From Methanogenium sp. S4BF (GTDB lineage Archaea; Halobacteriota; Methanomicrobia; Methanomicrobiales; Methanomicrobiaceae), in the NCBI RefSeq assembly GCF_029633965.1, contig NZ_CP091277.1, positions 1,919,940-1,983,939 of the forward strand: a stretch of DNA of 64,000 nucleotides, read 5' to 3'. Under the pieces are notes generated by a model that worked only from the letters and a program-made list of their open reading frames with translations, made no database searches and was not told the origin of the DNA. Of this stretch, positions 55,906 to 64,000 are shown one piece after another. A program made the position numbers and the translations under genes. How positions within the stretch are numbered: position 1 is the stretch's first letter; every line of letters begins with the position of its first letter.

Positions 55906-57834
55906 CTATTCATCGTCCGGGCGCAGTCGCCAGACAGCAGGAGGGATATCCATCTCAAAGCGGGCGCCTGTGCCCTCGGTCCCGCATTCACGGATCGTGA
56001 TGCCCGTTATGGCGAGGATCTCTGCCACCAGAAAGAGGCCGTATCCGGTATTTGACCCATACCCCTGCTGGAATATCTTCTCTTTCTTTGCGGCGGCAAT
56101 TCCATCGCCATTATCGGTAACCGTGATCTTCCCTCTCTGTCCCGGTGTGCCGGTAAATGAGACTGCAATCTCTGAGAGTGTCTCACCACCGTGCCGGATG
56201 GCGTTTTCAAAGAGATTGTAAAAGACCTTTTCGAGCATCGGGTCGGCACAGATCTCTGCACCGTCAGTACTCACGCAAAACTGCAGATACGGGGCATGGA
56301 TGGACGCAAGGGCATTCTCCACCACATCTGCTATGGACTGGAACCGCGGCTCTTCGAGACCCATCGATTCGTAATCGCGGGCAAAGGTGAGCTGGCGCTC
56401 AATCTTTTTCAGCGTCTGCTCCATCCTCCCGGTATAGTCGGCTATTTCAGGGCAGCGGTCCGTAAATCCTTCCAGAAGGTCACAGTACATCCCGAGAACA
56501 GCAAGCTGGTTGAGGACGTCATGGCGGGTGATGGTGGACAGGAGGGAGAGCTTCCGGTTGGCATCCCGGATCCGTCTTTCCATCCGTGTTTTTTCCTTCA
56601 GTTCAGTGTCAAGGGCCAGCTTTTGTGCCTGTATCTCGGTCAGATCGTCCGCCTGCCGTTTCACGAGAATACGGATGGAATCTTCCAGCCGCCTGAGTTC
56701 ATACCCGTGCGTCCGGCGGATTTCATGCGCAAGATTGCCCCGTGCAATCTCATCCACGTCATCTGCAATCATTTCCACCGGGCGACCCACCGTGTAGGCG
56801 ACGATATATGCCACCCCTGCGGCAAAGATCAATCCTCCGATAAGGATGAGCATATAGCGTGAGAGGGTCTCTGCAAGCAAGGCACTGAGTTCTTCTGTTG
56901 AATAGATCAGCACTGCTGCATAGACAGTGTCTGACGGTACGAGTGAGCCGTATCCCGGGTCGATGAGAAAGACGTGGACCAGCCGCTCCTGGTCCGGAAA
57001 GGTCATCTCGATGCCGTCCCCGGTCCGGAGCACCCGTGCTGCTGTGCCGGTGATATCATCCCGGGAGAGATAAGGATGGCTCGCATACCACCTTTCCATC
57101 TCATCCGGAGTCTTCTCGACAAACACCCCGTTTCCATCAACTATAAGAATTGATTCAATGGCATTGTCGGCTGCTTCAAGCTGGTCTGTGACATCACCAA
57201 ACGAAAAGTAGAGCGTGCCCGGAGCGGCCAGACGTTCGTTATAGAGGCCAATCCCAAGAATATACCGGTGATCGGGTGTCGGCAGGTAGGCATACTTGCG
57301 GACAAGGGTGGGGTCAAGCACACTCTGCTCCCACGGGTCACCGACATATCCGGTTCCTTCCCGGATGGCAGTGAGACGTTCTGCGAAGGCAGGATACACT
57401 GAGAAGTCGGCATCCATCTGGGTGGCATCGGTCGTATGGATGATCATCTGCTCTTCGTTAATGATATAGAGGTTCACATCATCGGTGAAATCCCCCTGTA
57501 TGGTGGCCTGAAGACGTGCAAGGTCCATTTGTGCGGGTTCTCCACCTGCTGCCAGATAGGCTGCCTCCATCCGGTTCAGTGCATCATTCATTGCCGGGTC
57601 ATAGATGGAGCTGAGCACCATCGTGCCACGGGAGACGAGCGAAACAGCGGTTGTTATAGCCGTCTCGGTCTGCTCGATATTCTCGGAATATGCAGTAATG
57701 ATTCGTTCTTTTTCGGTGACGAATCCGTTATAGGAACAGGCGCAGACAAGGAGGGTGAAGATGAAGAAAAAGACCAGCATGATCTTTGTACCGATGGTGA
57801 GGTTAAGGCCAATGTATGCTGGTTTTTTGTTCAT
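55906..57834 (-). CDS. Cache-HAMP membrane histidine kinase, HDxxN type
   Basis: A 642-residue protein. Membrane helices at about 12-35 and 335-358 enclose an outside Cache-type sensor domain (DVNLYIINEEQMIIHT; VRKYAYLPTPDHRYILG). A HAMP region (GRPVEMIADDVDEIARGNLA) and coiled coil follow. The kinase core has the phospho-acceptor in STITRHDVLNQLAVLG, N-box LFENAIRHGGE, G1 TVTDNGDGIA and GSNTGYGLFLV. It is expected to be an active kinase responding to an external ligand. Its sensor domain is related to that of the protein at 60714-62888. Confidence 0.9.
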   Translation of the reverse strand: MNKKPAYIGLNLTIGTKIMLVFFFIFTLLVCACSYNGFVTEKERIITAYSENIEQTETAITTAVSLVSRGTMVLSSIYDPAMNDALNRMEAAYLAAGGEPAQMDLARLQATIQGDFTDDVNLYIINEEQMIIHTTDATQMDADFSVYPAFAERLTAIREGTGYVGDPWEQSVLDPTLVRKYAYLPTPDHRYILGIGLYNERLAAPGTLYFSFGDVTDQLEAADNAIESILIVDGNGVFVEKTPDEMERWYASHPYLSRDDITGTAARVLRTGDGIEMTFPDQERLVHVFLIDPGYGSLVPSDTVYAAVLIYSTEELSALLAETLSRYMLILIGGLIFAAGVAYIVAYTVGRPVEMIADDVDEIARGNLAHEIRRTHGYELRRLEDSIRILVKRQADDLTEIQAQKLALDTELKEKTRMERRIRDANRKLSLLSTITRHDVLNQLAVLGMYCDLLEGFTDRCPEIADYTGRMEQTLKKIERQLTFARDYESMGLEEPRFQSIADVVENALASIHAPYLQFCVSTDGAEICADPMLEKVFYNLFENAIRHGGETLSEIAVSFTGTPGQRGKITVTDNGDGIAAAKKEKIFQQGYGSNTGYGLFLVAEILAITGITIRECGTEGTGARFEMDIPPAVWRLRPDDE

Positions 57835-57960
57835 TCGCGCCTCTTGGTTATACTATTAAAAAGTTTATCTCATTTATGAAAAGATTAATCTGCTGAATTG
57901 TTATAGCTCATTTATCGTATAAATACTGTCATTAATACGTTTCTCACAAAAATTGGGTGT

Positions 57961-58638
57961 TTATGGATAGATACCGCGCTGAATGGTGTCCAATGGTATC
58001 TTTCGGTGGTGCACTGCGGTTGCAACCAGTGCCCCGTCATAGCCTTCCTCAGAAACAACTGCACAGTCACTCTCAGATGCCATCCCGCCGCCATAAAAAA
58101 GGATCCCTTCATAGGCCGAGCGCATCTCAGCGAGATATGGTGGCAGCCCCCGTTCTGTTCCCACAGAGCCGAGATTAATTACAATGCAGACATCATAGTC
58201 CCAGCCGTTTGCGGTTTTCAGGAATGATGCAGGCGTTTCACCAGTCGGATAAATCCGGTCAGCTTTCAGGTCAACGGTGAGGGCCCCGCCGTGGTAGGCG
58301 GCAAGGTCCTGCCCGCCGGTCTCGGTTGAGATGACGGGGAAGATGCCTGCCCGCCGGTCTTCCTCACTCACGATAAATTCACGGCGGCCGCGGTTGACGT
58401 AGCTCTTCTCCAGGAGGCGGCAGCAGGCCCGGACGTCCTCTTCATTGTCCCGGCCGGTCCCTTCAATGCCGTCCAGATCAGCGACGTAGCCATACACCGG
58501 TTTCATCGCCGCCGTGTATGCAGCGGGTGCGGCATCCGAAACCAGTCCCCAGTCAAGAGGGCGGTAGCCCGCCCGGTTGCCGGACTGCCCCTGGACGACA
58601 TATCCGTCCATAATGTCTATTGCAAGCAGAATGTCCAT
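57961..58638 (-). CDS. HisA-related TIM-barrel protein (COG1411 type)
   Basis: A 225-residue protein from the ATG at 58638 (MDILLAIDIMDGYVVQGQSG). It resembles HisA/HisF (proFAR isomerase) barrels: an N-terminal Asp in AIDIMDG, YVADLDGIEGTG, and C-terminal phosphate-binding GILFYGGGMASESD and GYDGALVATAVHH. It lacks clear full HisA signatures and belongs with the archaeal uncharacterised proFAR-isomerase-related proteins. It lies 59 bp downstream of the broken symporter gene on the same strand. Function unknown. Confidence 0.72.
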   Translation of the reverse strand: MDILLAIDIMDGYVVQGQSGNRAGYRPLDWGLVSDAAPAAYTAAMKPVYGYVADLDGIEGTGRDNEEDVRACCRLLEKSYVNRGRREFIVSEEDRRAGIFPVISTETGGQDLAAYHGGALTVDLKADRIYPTGETPASFLKTANGWDYDVCIVINLGSVGTERGLPPYLAEMRSAYEGILFYGGGMASESDCAVVSEEGYDGALVATAVHHRKIPLDTIQRGIYP

Positions 58639-58697
58639 AGGATTCCTGATAAAAAAAGGGTGCCTGAAAGGCAAAAAACTGCGCCTGTCCGGATGGA

Positions 58698-60192
58698 TCA
58701 GGGAGTTTCTCCTTCAGGCCGTTTCGCCTGCAGGACACGGGCGATGATGAAGGATGCCGCGGTGCCGGCGATGACAACGAGGGTAAACCCAATGCCGAGG
58801 GCCAGTGGATCATAGCCGCCATAGGGCTCTGTGATCTCGGATATCACATTGAGCACGAGAAGCACACCAAGCACGAGCGGGACGATGAATTTGATACAGA
58901 GATCATACCATGTACCGATCTTCCACGCCGAGAGGCTGTTGAGGTGATCCCTGAGCTTCTCAGCCCCGAATATCCATCCGATGACCACGGTCTCCAGAAT
59001 GCCGGTGATGAGGAGCATGAAGGTGTTGATGTAGTGGTCAATGATATCGAGCCAGTAGAGGCCTCTTCCGGTGGTGAAGAGGATCCCGATCAGGAAAAGA
59101 ATGCCGCACAAGGCCGCGATTGTCACTGATCTGTTGAGATGCGGCTTTTCATCAAAGATGGTCGTTGAAACCGCTTCAGTGAGTGAGAACGCCGAATCAA
59201 CGCCGAGGGTTATCAGCATGACGAAGAAGAGTTTGCCAAGTACCTGCGGGAAGACCGGGAACTGTGCAATGGCAGCCGGATAAACGACAAATGCCAGCCT
59301 GATACCACTTGATACAACCTCTGAGACAGCAACACCGGACTGGTGGGCAAGGAATCCAAGGGTGGTGAATAGCGCAATCCCGGCAAAAATCGAGGTGAAG
59401 CAGTTTGCAAGTGAGATGGTGATAGCCGATTTGGTGATATCCACCTTTTCCGGGAGATAGAGGCATACGCAATCATAATGGCCATCGCAAGCGAGAGCGT
59501 GTAGAAGATCTGCCCGAAGGCAGCTATCCGGACATCAGGGTCCAGCAGTCTTGCAAAGTCAGGGGTAAGATAGTAGGCAAGGCCATCCATCGCGTCGGGG
59601 AGGGTTAAGCCGTTTACGACAAAGAGAATGATGAGCACCCACGGGACGGTGACGGTCACCAGCACCATCTTCTCGACAGAGTGTACGCCCCTGAAGATGG
59701 AGAAATATATCCAGATCCATACCAAAGCCAGTCCCGCGATGATGATCCAGTTGACTGCTCCAAGGGAGAATGGTCCGTCTGAGATGGCTAGGAAGTCATT
59801 GAAGAAGAATGACTCCGGACCCGCTGCATACGCAAGGTCCAGAGAGAAAAAGGCATAATCGACCTCCCACCCGATGATCACCGCATAGTACGCGACAATG
59901 ATGAATGCGACCACGACTGCCATCCAGCCGTTCCACTCTTTTTTCTTCCAACAAGGTCGCGGAAGGCCTGTGCGGCGCCTGCCTTTGTTTTATTTCCGAT
60001 TCCCGGCTCACGGAGCAGCAGAGGAATGCCTGCTCCGAAGAGAGCAATAAAGTAGGGGATTAAGAAGGCCCCTCCGTCGTTGTCATAGGCGACATACGGG
60101 AAACGCCAGATGTTGCCGAATCCGATTGCAGATCCAATTGCTGCAAGAATAAAGAGCCGCTGAGAGCTTCAGTGCATTGTCCGTTCTGCCAT
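58698..60192 (-). pseudogene. Sodium:neurotransmitter symporter (NSS) family gene, interrupted three times
   Basis: The three frames together read as one NSS transporter with about eleven helices. It starts at the ATG at 60192, but codon 8 is TGA (60169-60171) where relatives have Trp (MAERTMH[16 protein letters not shown]). The typical [20 protein letters not shown] follows. One base is missing in a run of six T at 59939-59944 (frame resumes at [12 protein letters not shown]), and another at about 59460-59461 (MIAYAS continues as YLPEKVDITKSAI). The C-terminal half (59444-58698) is intact. Either a decaying gene or sequencing errors; the homopolymer site is error-prone, the TGA less so. Confidence 0.85.
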
Positions 60193-60713
60193 ATTACACC
60201 CATCCTGTGATAATTTACGAATAGATACTGAAGCGTTGACGGTCTGTAACGTTAAGTGCTATTAAAGCGGTATGCGGTGTCGTCAGTATCCGGGTGCCTG
60301 CCCCGCATATGCCCCATATCTGTTGGGGGTATTGCTATTCAGAACTGAATGGCAGATTCCCTTTCCCGTTAAAAGGCTGGTTTCAGTCTGATTTTCATCT
60401 TTCATTAGATCAGTAGTACTGGTTGGGGGGGCATGTTCCGTACATGTGGCCCGTCTACTCGACTGTCAATGCAGCCTTTGCGGGTGATTGCGTCCGGAGA
60501 TTCCATGATTCGTGCCGCACCCCCTTCTCTCCACCGATACTGCCGGGTGGTCACAGACACAAATCGGGGTTATGTATACCGGATCAAATTAATCACTGGT
60601 GTTAATTGCTCCCAAAAAGTATCGGTTTATCTCAAATGATCCCCAAAATGGAATTAAAACCAGAAGGGTTATTTACTCTATTTTGATATCTACCAATACG
60701 GGGCGGGGATAGT
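60193..60713. other. Divergent intergenic region
   Basis: About 520 bp between the broken symporter and the sensor gene. An AT-rich stretch TTATTTACTCTATTTTGATATC (about 60670-60691) may be the sensor promoter. I found no tRNA-like structure or protein-like frame; the short frames near 60423-60639 have no family resemblance. Confidence 0.4.
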
Positions 60714-62888
60714 CTGACAAGTCATCATTCATTTTCCCGGATTCTTTCACTGACCATTGTCGCAGCACTCGCCGTCGCTATTGTTATCGCATGCTTTTTC
60801 TCGTATACCGCTGCCATTGAGAATATTGACCATACGTTTTATGAAAGCCAGCAGGCGGCGGAAAAACAGATTACTGTCTCTTCAAATCTCATTGATCGTG
60901 GAAACCGGATCTATGAGGCCACCTTCAACAGCCAGCTGGAAAATGGCCTTAAGCAGTTTCAGACAGCATATGTGGCGTCCGGGGGGGACCCGGCAGCAAT
61001 CGACCTCATACTCCTGAAGGAGGAGATCGGTCAGTATACCGCAGCAGAGGTGGATCTCTATATCATCAATGAGAGCGGCGTGATTGAATATGCCACCTAT
61101 GAACCGGACATTGGGATTGATTTCAGTGCCTATCCACAATTTTTTGGGGAGATTACGCAAATACGGGAAGGGGATGCATTTGTCCCGGACAGAAGCGGCA
61201 GCGGTGTGGACCATACCGAAGCTCTGCGGAAGTTTGCGTACCTCCCCACTCCTGACCACCAGTACCTCCTCGAGATGAGCCTGAACATGGAGACTCTGCC
61301 GGATGAGCAGCGTATATTCACATATGATGAATTAATCCCTGCTCTTACCGATGCTCATCCGATAGTGACCAATATACGCTTCTATAGTTCAACATATGGC
61401 CCTTTTAACGTCAACACGGGCATAGGGGAGGCAGGTGCGGATGATGCGACAATCGTCATCCTGCAGCAGGTGAAGGATACCGGTGAGCCGGTGGGTGTTT
61501 CTGACCCAAAGAACAAGACGGAAACCCGTTATTTTATTGTCGACATTGAGGACAGTTCATCACCCATACACTCACTTGTGGATTTTTATGCAGAGGTGAC
61601 CTACACGACCGGGGCACGCGAGGCGGCGGCATTTCAGGCACTTGTGACGTACGGCACTATTATGCTGCTCGGGCTTGGCATTGCCGCCATCTTAGGGATT
61701 ATTGTCTCCCGTCACGTTGCCCGTCCCGTCACGGATATCGTTGATGATATCGATATCATCGCATCCGGTGATCTGGATCATGCAATTCGGCCTGCCCGAA
61801 TTCCCGAATTCTCGCGAATTGCCGACAGCACCACGGTGCTTGTCACAGAACTGAAAGAGAAGATCAACGAAGTTAACCGGAAAAACCGGGAACTTGCGGC
61901 ATCTGAGGGGGAGAAGACGCTGATATTAAATGCGGTCACAGAAGGCGTCTTCTTCCTTGACACTGACTATCACATCATCTGGGCGAATGCGGCTGCCAGA
62001 CGGATCACAACCGGAACAGAGATGGGGCCGACGGGATGTCCCTGTTATCGTGTAGTGCACGATGAGCCGGGTGTCTGCGAGGGCTGTCCGATACCGGAGG
62101 CACTGGAGAGGCAGCACCCGGTGCAGGGTACGGTTGCCACAGCCGACGGGACGGTCACGGAAGTGATCGCAAGCCCGGTACTGGATGAGAGCGGTGTGCC
62201 TACCGGTATTGTGGTGACTGCTCTTGACGTTACCGCCCGTGAGGCGGCAGCTGCGGCCCTGCGGACCAGTGAACGGCAGTACCGGGATCTCTTCACCGGC
62301 ATGAATACCGGGTTTGCCCTGATCAGGAGGGAAGAAAGTGATGATATCCGCTTCCTTACGGTAAACCCGGCTTTTGCGAAGATAACGGAGATAAAACCGG
62401 AAAATGCGATCAACACCCCTGTTGAAGACGTCCTGCCCGGCAGGGGAATAACTGCACGGGAGATCCTCCGGCGGGTCCGTGAGGGCCGGGCCGGTGAACC
62501 CATTGAGTTCCGTTCAGAGATACTGGGAAAGGATCTGCGTATCACTGCCTTTTCCACCGCGGAGGGGGATGAAGCAGGCGTCCTTCTGGAGGATGTAACA
62601 GGCATTGTCGAACTCAGGCGGCAGCAGCGTGAGACACTGGAGCAGATCGAGCGGAACCTGGAGCACCTTGCCATTCTCAATGATGAGATCAGAAACCCCC
62701 TGATGGTGATCCTCGGGTATACCGAACTTGATGAGGGTGTCTATGCGGACCGGATCTATGAGCAGATTGCCACGATCAACGAACTGGTCCGCCGCCTGGA
62801 CCAGCGCTGGCTGGAATCAGAGAAGGTCCGTGAGTTCCTGCGCAAACACCATGGCTGGGATCCGGATGAACCCGATGAGCGGTCCTGA
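60714..62888 (+). CDS. Cache-HAMP-PAS sensor protein with degenerate kinase-like C-terminus
   Basis: About 724 residues. The frame is open from 60687 (after TGA at 60684) and encodes a membrane helix (SLTIVAALAVAIVIACFF) and sensor domain well before the first in-frame GTG at 60972, yet contains no ATG, GTG or TTG before that. CTG at 60714, just after GGGGAT, is my tentative start. A Cache domain (DLYIINESGVIEYATYE; LRKFAYLPTPDHQYLLEM) precedes a second helix (YGTIMLLGLGIAAILGIIV), HAMP, and two PAS domains, the first with CPCYRVVH and CEGCPI cysteines. The end is the shared module from IERNLEHLAILNDEIRNPLM to LDQRWLESEKVREFLRKHH, without ATPase domain. Confidence 0.75.
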   Translation: MTSHHSFSRILSLTIVAALAVAIVIACFFSYTAAIENIDHTFYESQQAAEKQITVSSNLIDRGNRIYEATFNSQLENGLKQFQTAYVASGGDPAAIDLILLKEEIGQYTAAEVDLYIINESGVIEYATYEPDIGIDFSAYPQFFGEITQIREGDAFVPDRSGSGVDHTEALRKFAYLPTPDHQYLLEMSLNMETLPDEQRIFTYDELIPALTDAHPIVTNIRFYSSTYGPFNVNTGIGEAGADDATIVILQQVKDTGEPVGVSDPKNKTETRYFIVDIEDSSSPIHSLVDFYAEVTYTTGAREAAAFQALVTYGTIMLLGLGIAAILGIIVSRHVARPVTDIVDDIDIIASGDLDHAIRPARIPEFSRIADSTTVLVTELKEKINEVNRKNRELAASEGEKTLILNAVTEGVFFLDTDYHIIWANAAARRITTGTEMGPTGCPCYRVVHDEPGVCEGCPIPEALERQHPVQGTVATADGTVTEVIASPVLDESGVPTGIVVTALDVTAREAAAAALRTSERQYRDLFTGMNTGFALIRREESDDIRFLTVNPAFAKITEIKPENAINTPVEDVLPGRGITAREILRRVREGRAGEPIEFRSEILGKDLRITAFSTAEGDEAGVLLEDVTGIVELRRQQRETLEQIERNLEHLAILNDEIRNPLMVILGYTELDEGVYADRIYEQIATINELVRRLDQRWLESEKVREFLRKHHGWDPDEPDERS

Positions 62889-63045
62889 CGGCACCTGGCC
62901 CGTGTGCCTCTCTGCGTATTCTCCGGGAGACGTTCCGGAGACAGTGGATGGGATTACCGGGAAAAAGGATCTGATCTCTTCTCCATGAAAAGGGGAGCAC
63001 ATCTTCAATGAACAGAGCATGAAAGATACGTTTCACGTTCGTATT

Positions 63046-63453
63046 TTAAAAGAAGGCATCAGAGTAGGTAGCGACAACTGCGGTCTCGGGGAGTGTCCCG
63101 CTGGTAAGCAGGGTATAGGTCTCTTCCTCCACGGTGAGGGTGGTGGTATTGGTACGTGTTGCCACTTCTCCTTTGGAAAGACGCCCGATTGGAAAGACAA
63201 GGTCTGCCTGCTGCCACTCAGGCGCACCGGGAGGCGTTGTCAGGTAGACCGCCACGACTATATTGTCTGCAGCGGCGGTTCCGGTGTTCTCGACGGTCAG
63301 GGTGACAGTGTAAGTGAGTGTGAGGTTTGCGGGATCGGTTTCTGCCACAGCCGCCACTGTCCCGTAGCTGAGGGCAGGGGTGCCGGGTTCGCCGAAGAGG
63401 GCAAACAGCAGCAGACAGCTGCCGGCGATGATAAGGGGGATGTACCACTTCAT
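63046..63453 (-). CDS. Small exported or membrane-anchored beta-sandwich protein
   Basis: A 135-residue protein with an N-terminal helix (WYIPLIIAGSCLLLFALFG) that may be a signal anchor. A single beta domain follows (LTLTYTVTLTVENTGTAAAD; NIVVAVYLTTPPGAPEW; TRTNTTTLTVEEETYTLL), like CARDB/Ig-type domains. It has no catalytic motif. Such small proteins are common on methanogen surfaces. Function unknown. Confidence 0.65.
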   Translation of the reverse strand: MKWYIPLIIAGSCLLLFALFGEPGTPALSYGTVAAVAETDPANLTLTYTVTLTVENTGTAAADNIVVAVYLTTPPGAPEWQQADLVFPIGRLSKGEVATRTNTTTLTVEEETYTLLTSGTLPETAVVATYSDAFF

Positions 63454-63594
63454 CTTTCGGATAGATTAGGGAGTGGCAGCATTTGCCTGTTGCGGCGGAG
63501 ACAGTGGACTAACCCATGATTATTTATCTGCCGGGGTGTAAAAAGACTGAGAATACAGGTGCGATAGTGCCTGTACACGAAAGGAGCAACCCCG

Positions 63595-64000
63595 ATGCCT
63601 ACCAGAGTAAAATTAGAAACGACCAAGGGCGACATTATCATCGAACTCTACGATGACATGCCAATCACTGCAGGAAACTTCAAAAAACTCGTTGAGGATG
63701 GATTTTATGACGGAATCGTCTTCCACCGGGTGATCCGGAATTTCATGATCCAGGGCGGCTGTCCGAAGGGCACCGGCACCGGCGGACCAGGCTATACCAT
63801 CAAAGACGAGTTTGTCAAGGGCCACTCAAACATCCGTGGCACCATATCAATGGCGAACACCGGCCAGCCAAACAGCGGCGGTTCACAGTTCTTTATTAAC
63901 CTGGTGAACAACAAATTCCTGGACTTTGATGACCGCCAGACCCCGTCCAAGCATCCGGTCTTTGGCGAAGTGGTTGAGGGGATGGATGTTGTCGATGCCA
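63595..64000 (+). CDS. Cyclophilin-type peptidyl-prolyl isomerase (cut by right edge)
   Basis: The first about 135 residues of a cyclophilin that speeds cis-trans isomerisation of X-Pro bonds during folding. AAGGAG at 63580-63585 precedes the ATG. Active-site motifs are visible: [19 protein letters not shown] (catalytic Arg, Phe, Gln), [17 protein letters not shown] and [16 protein letters not shown]. No signal peptide, so it is cytosolic. The C-terminal few tens of residues lie outside the window. Confidence 0.95.
   Translation, partial: MPTRVKLETTKGDIIIELYDDMPITAGNFKKLVEDGFYDGIVFHRVIRNFMIQGGCPKGTGTGGPGYTIKDEFVKGHSNIRGTISMANTGQPNSGGSQFFINLVNNKFLDFDDRQTPSKHPVFGEVVEGMDVVDA

Noticed and set aside
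60169-60171. TGA codon as recoded selenocysteine or tryptophan in the symporter gene
   Set aside because: Two frameshifts occur in the same gene, so decay or sequence error is simpler; no recoding element was seen.
1-64000. CRISPR arrays, tRNA or rRNA genes, transposases
   Set aside because: I looked for regularly spaced repeats, tRNA T-loop motifs and transposase-like proteins and found none I could support.

Overview
The window comes from a methanogenic archaeon, most likely of the order Methanomicrobiales. It carries a fused sulfopyruvate decarboxylase next to a ComF-type protein (coenzyme M synthesis), archaeal Orc1/Cdc6 with ORB-type origin boxes, a short archaeal PurA, a K+-type membrane pyrophosphatase and many PAS-domain sensors of the methanogen type. 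No rRNA, tRNA, CRISPR array or insertion sequence was seen. Genus and species cannot be fixed from the sequence alone.

Left arm (1-35,754), mostly minus strand. It holds a partial aminotransferase, a membrane transglutaminase-like protein, a flavodoxin-like protein, two PAS proteins, a site-2 protease and a chorismate mutase. Next come an arginine operon argC-CBS-argJ-argB, an ADP-ribosylglycohydrolase, and an aldehyde dehydrogenase divergent from an HTH regulator. A six-gene cobamide (B12) uptake locus follows at 14,850-23,862. Coenzyme M genes comDE-comF, a universal stress protein, hppA, a large secreted papain-PKD-dockerin protein, a multispan membrane protein and moaB complete the arm.

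The B12 locus is the most interesting part. BtuC and BtuD sit upstream of four exported or membrane-anchored proteins. Together these contain a terpenoid-cyclase-like alpha/alpha barrel fused to a BtuF domain, two transcobalamin-C-terminal-like (DUF4430) domains and two beta-propellers. These are the folds that animal intrinsic factor/transcobalamin and Bacteroides BtuG use to hold B12, here apparently assembled in one archaeal surface system.

Origin (35,755-42,066). A 2.9-kb AT-rich, gene-free tract carries three origin recognition boxes around a melting-prone core with inverted repeats. It is followed by orc1/cdc6, an Lrp/AsnC regulator and an aminotransferase, and then by two more boxes. 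Genes mostly point away from this region on both sides.

Right arm (42,067-64,000). Housekeeping genes come first: purA, a Trm112-like zinc protein, a membrane protein, cbiB, pdxS and pdxT. A dense signal-transduction region follows (46,391-62,888): a HisKA_2 kinase, an HTH-PAS-kinase paired with a receiver protein, a receiver/PAS/HDxxN kinase of 1,013 residues, a degenerate kinase-like protein, and two Cache-type membrane sensors. A histidine-tailed EamA permease, a HisA-like protein and a broken sodium:neurotransmitter symporter gene lie among them. The window ends inside a cyclophilin gene.

Three PAS proteins (2,642-4,111; 5,426-7,978; 60,714-62,888) end in one shared module. It resembles a kinase dimerisation helix, but the phospho-accepting histidine is replaced and no ATPase domain follows.
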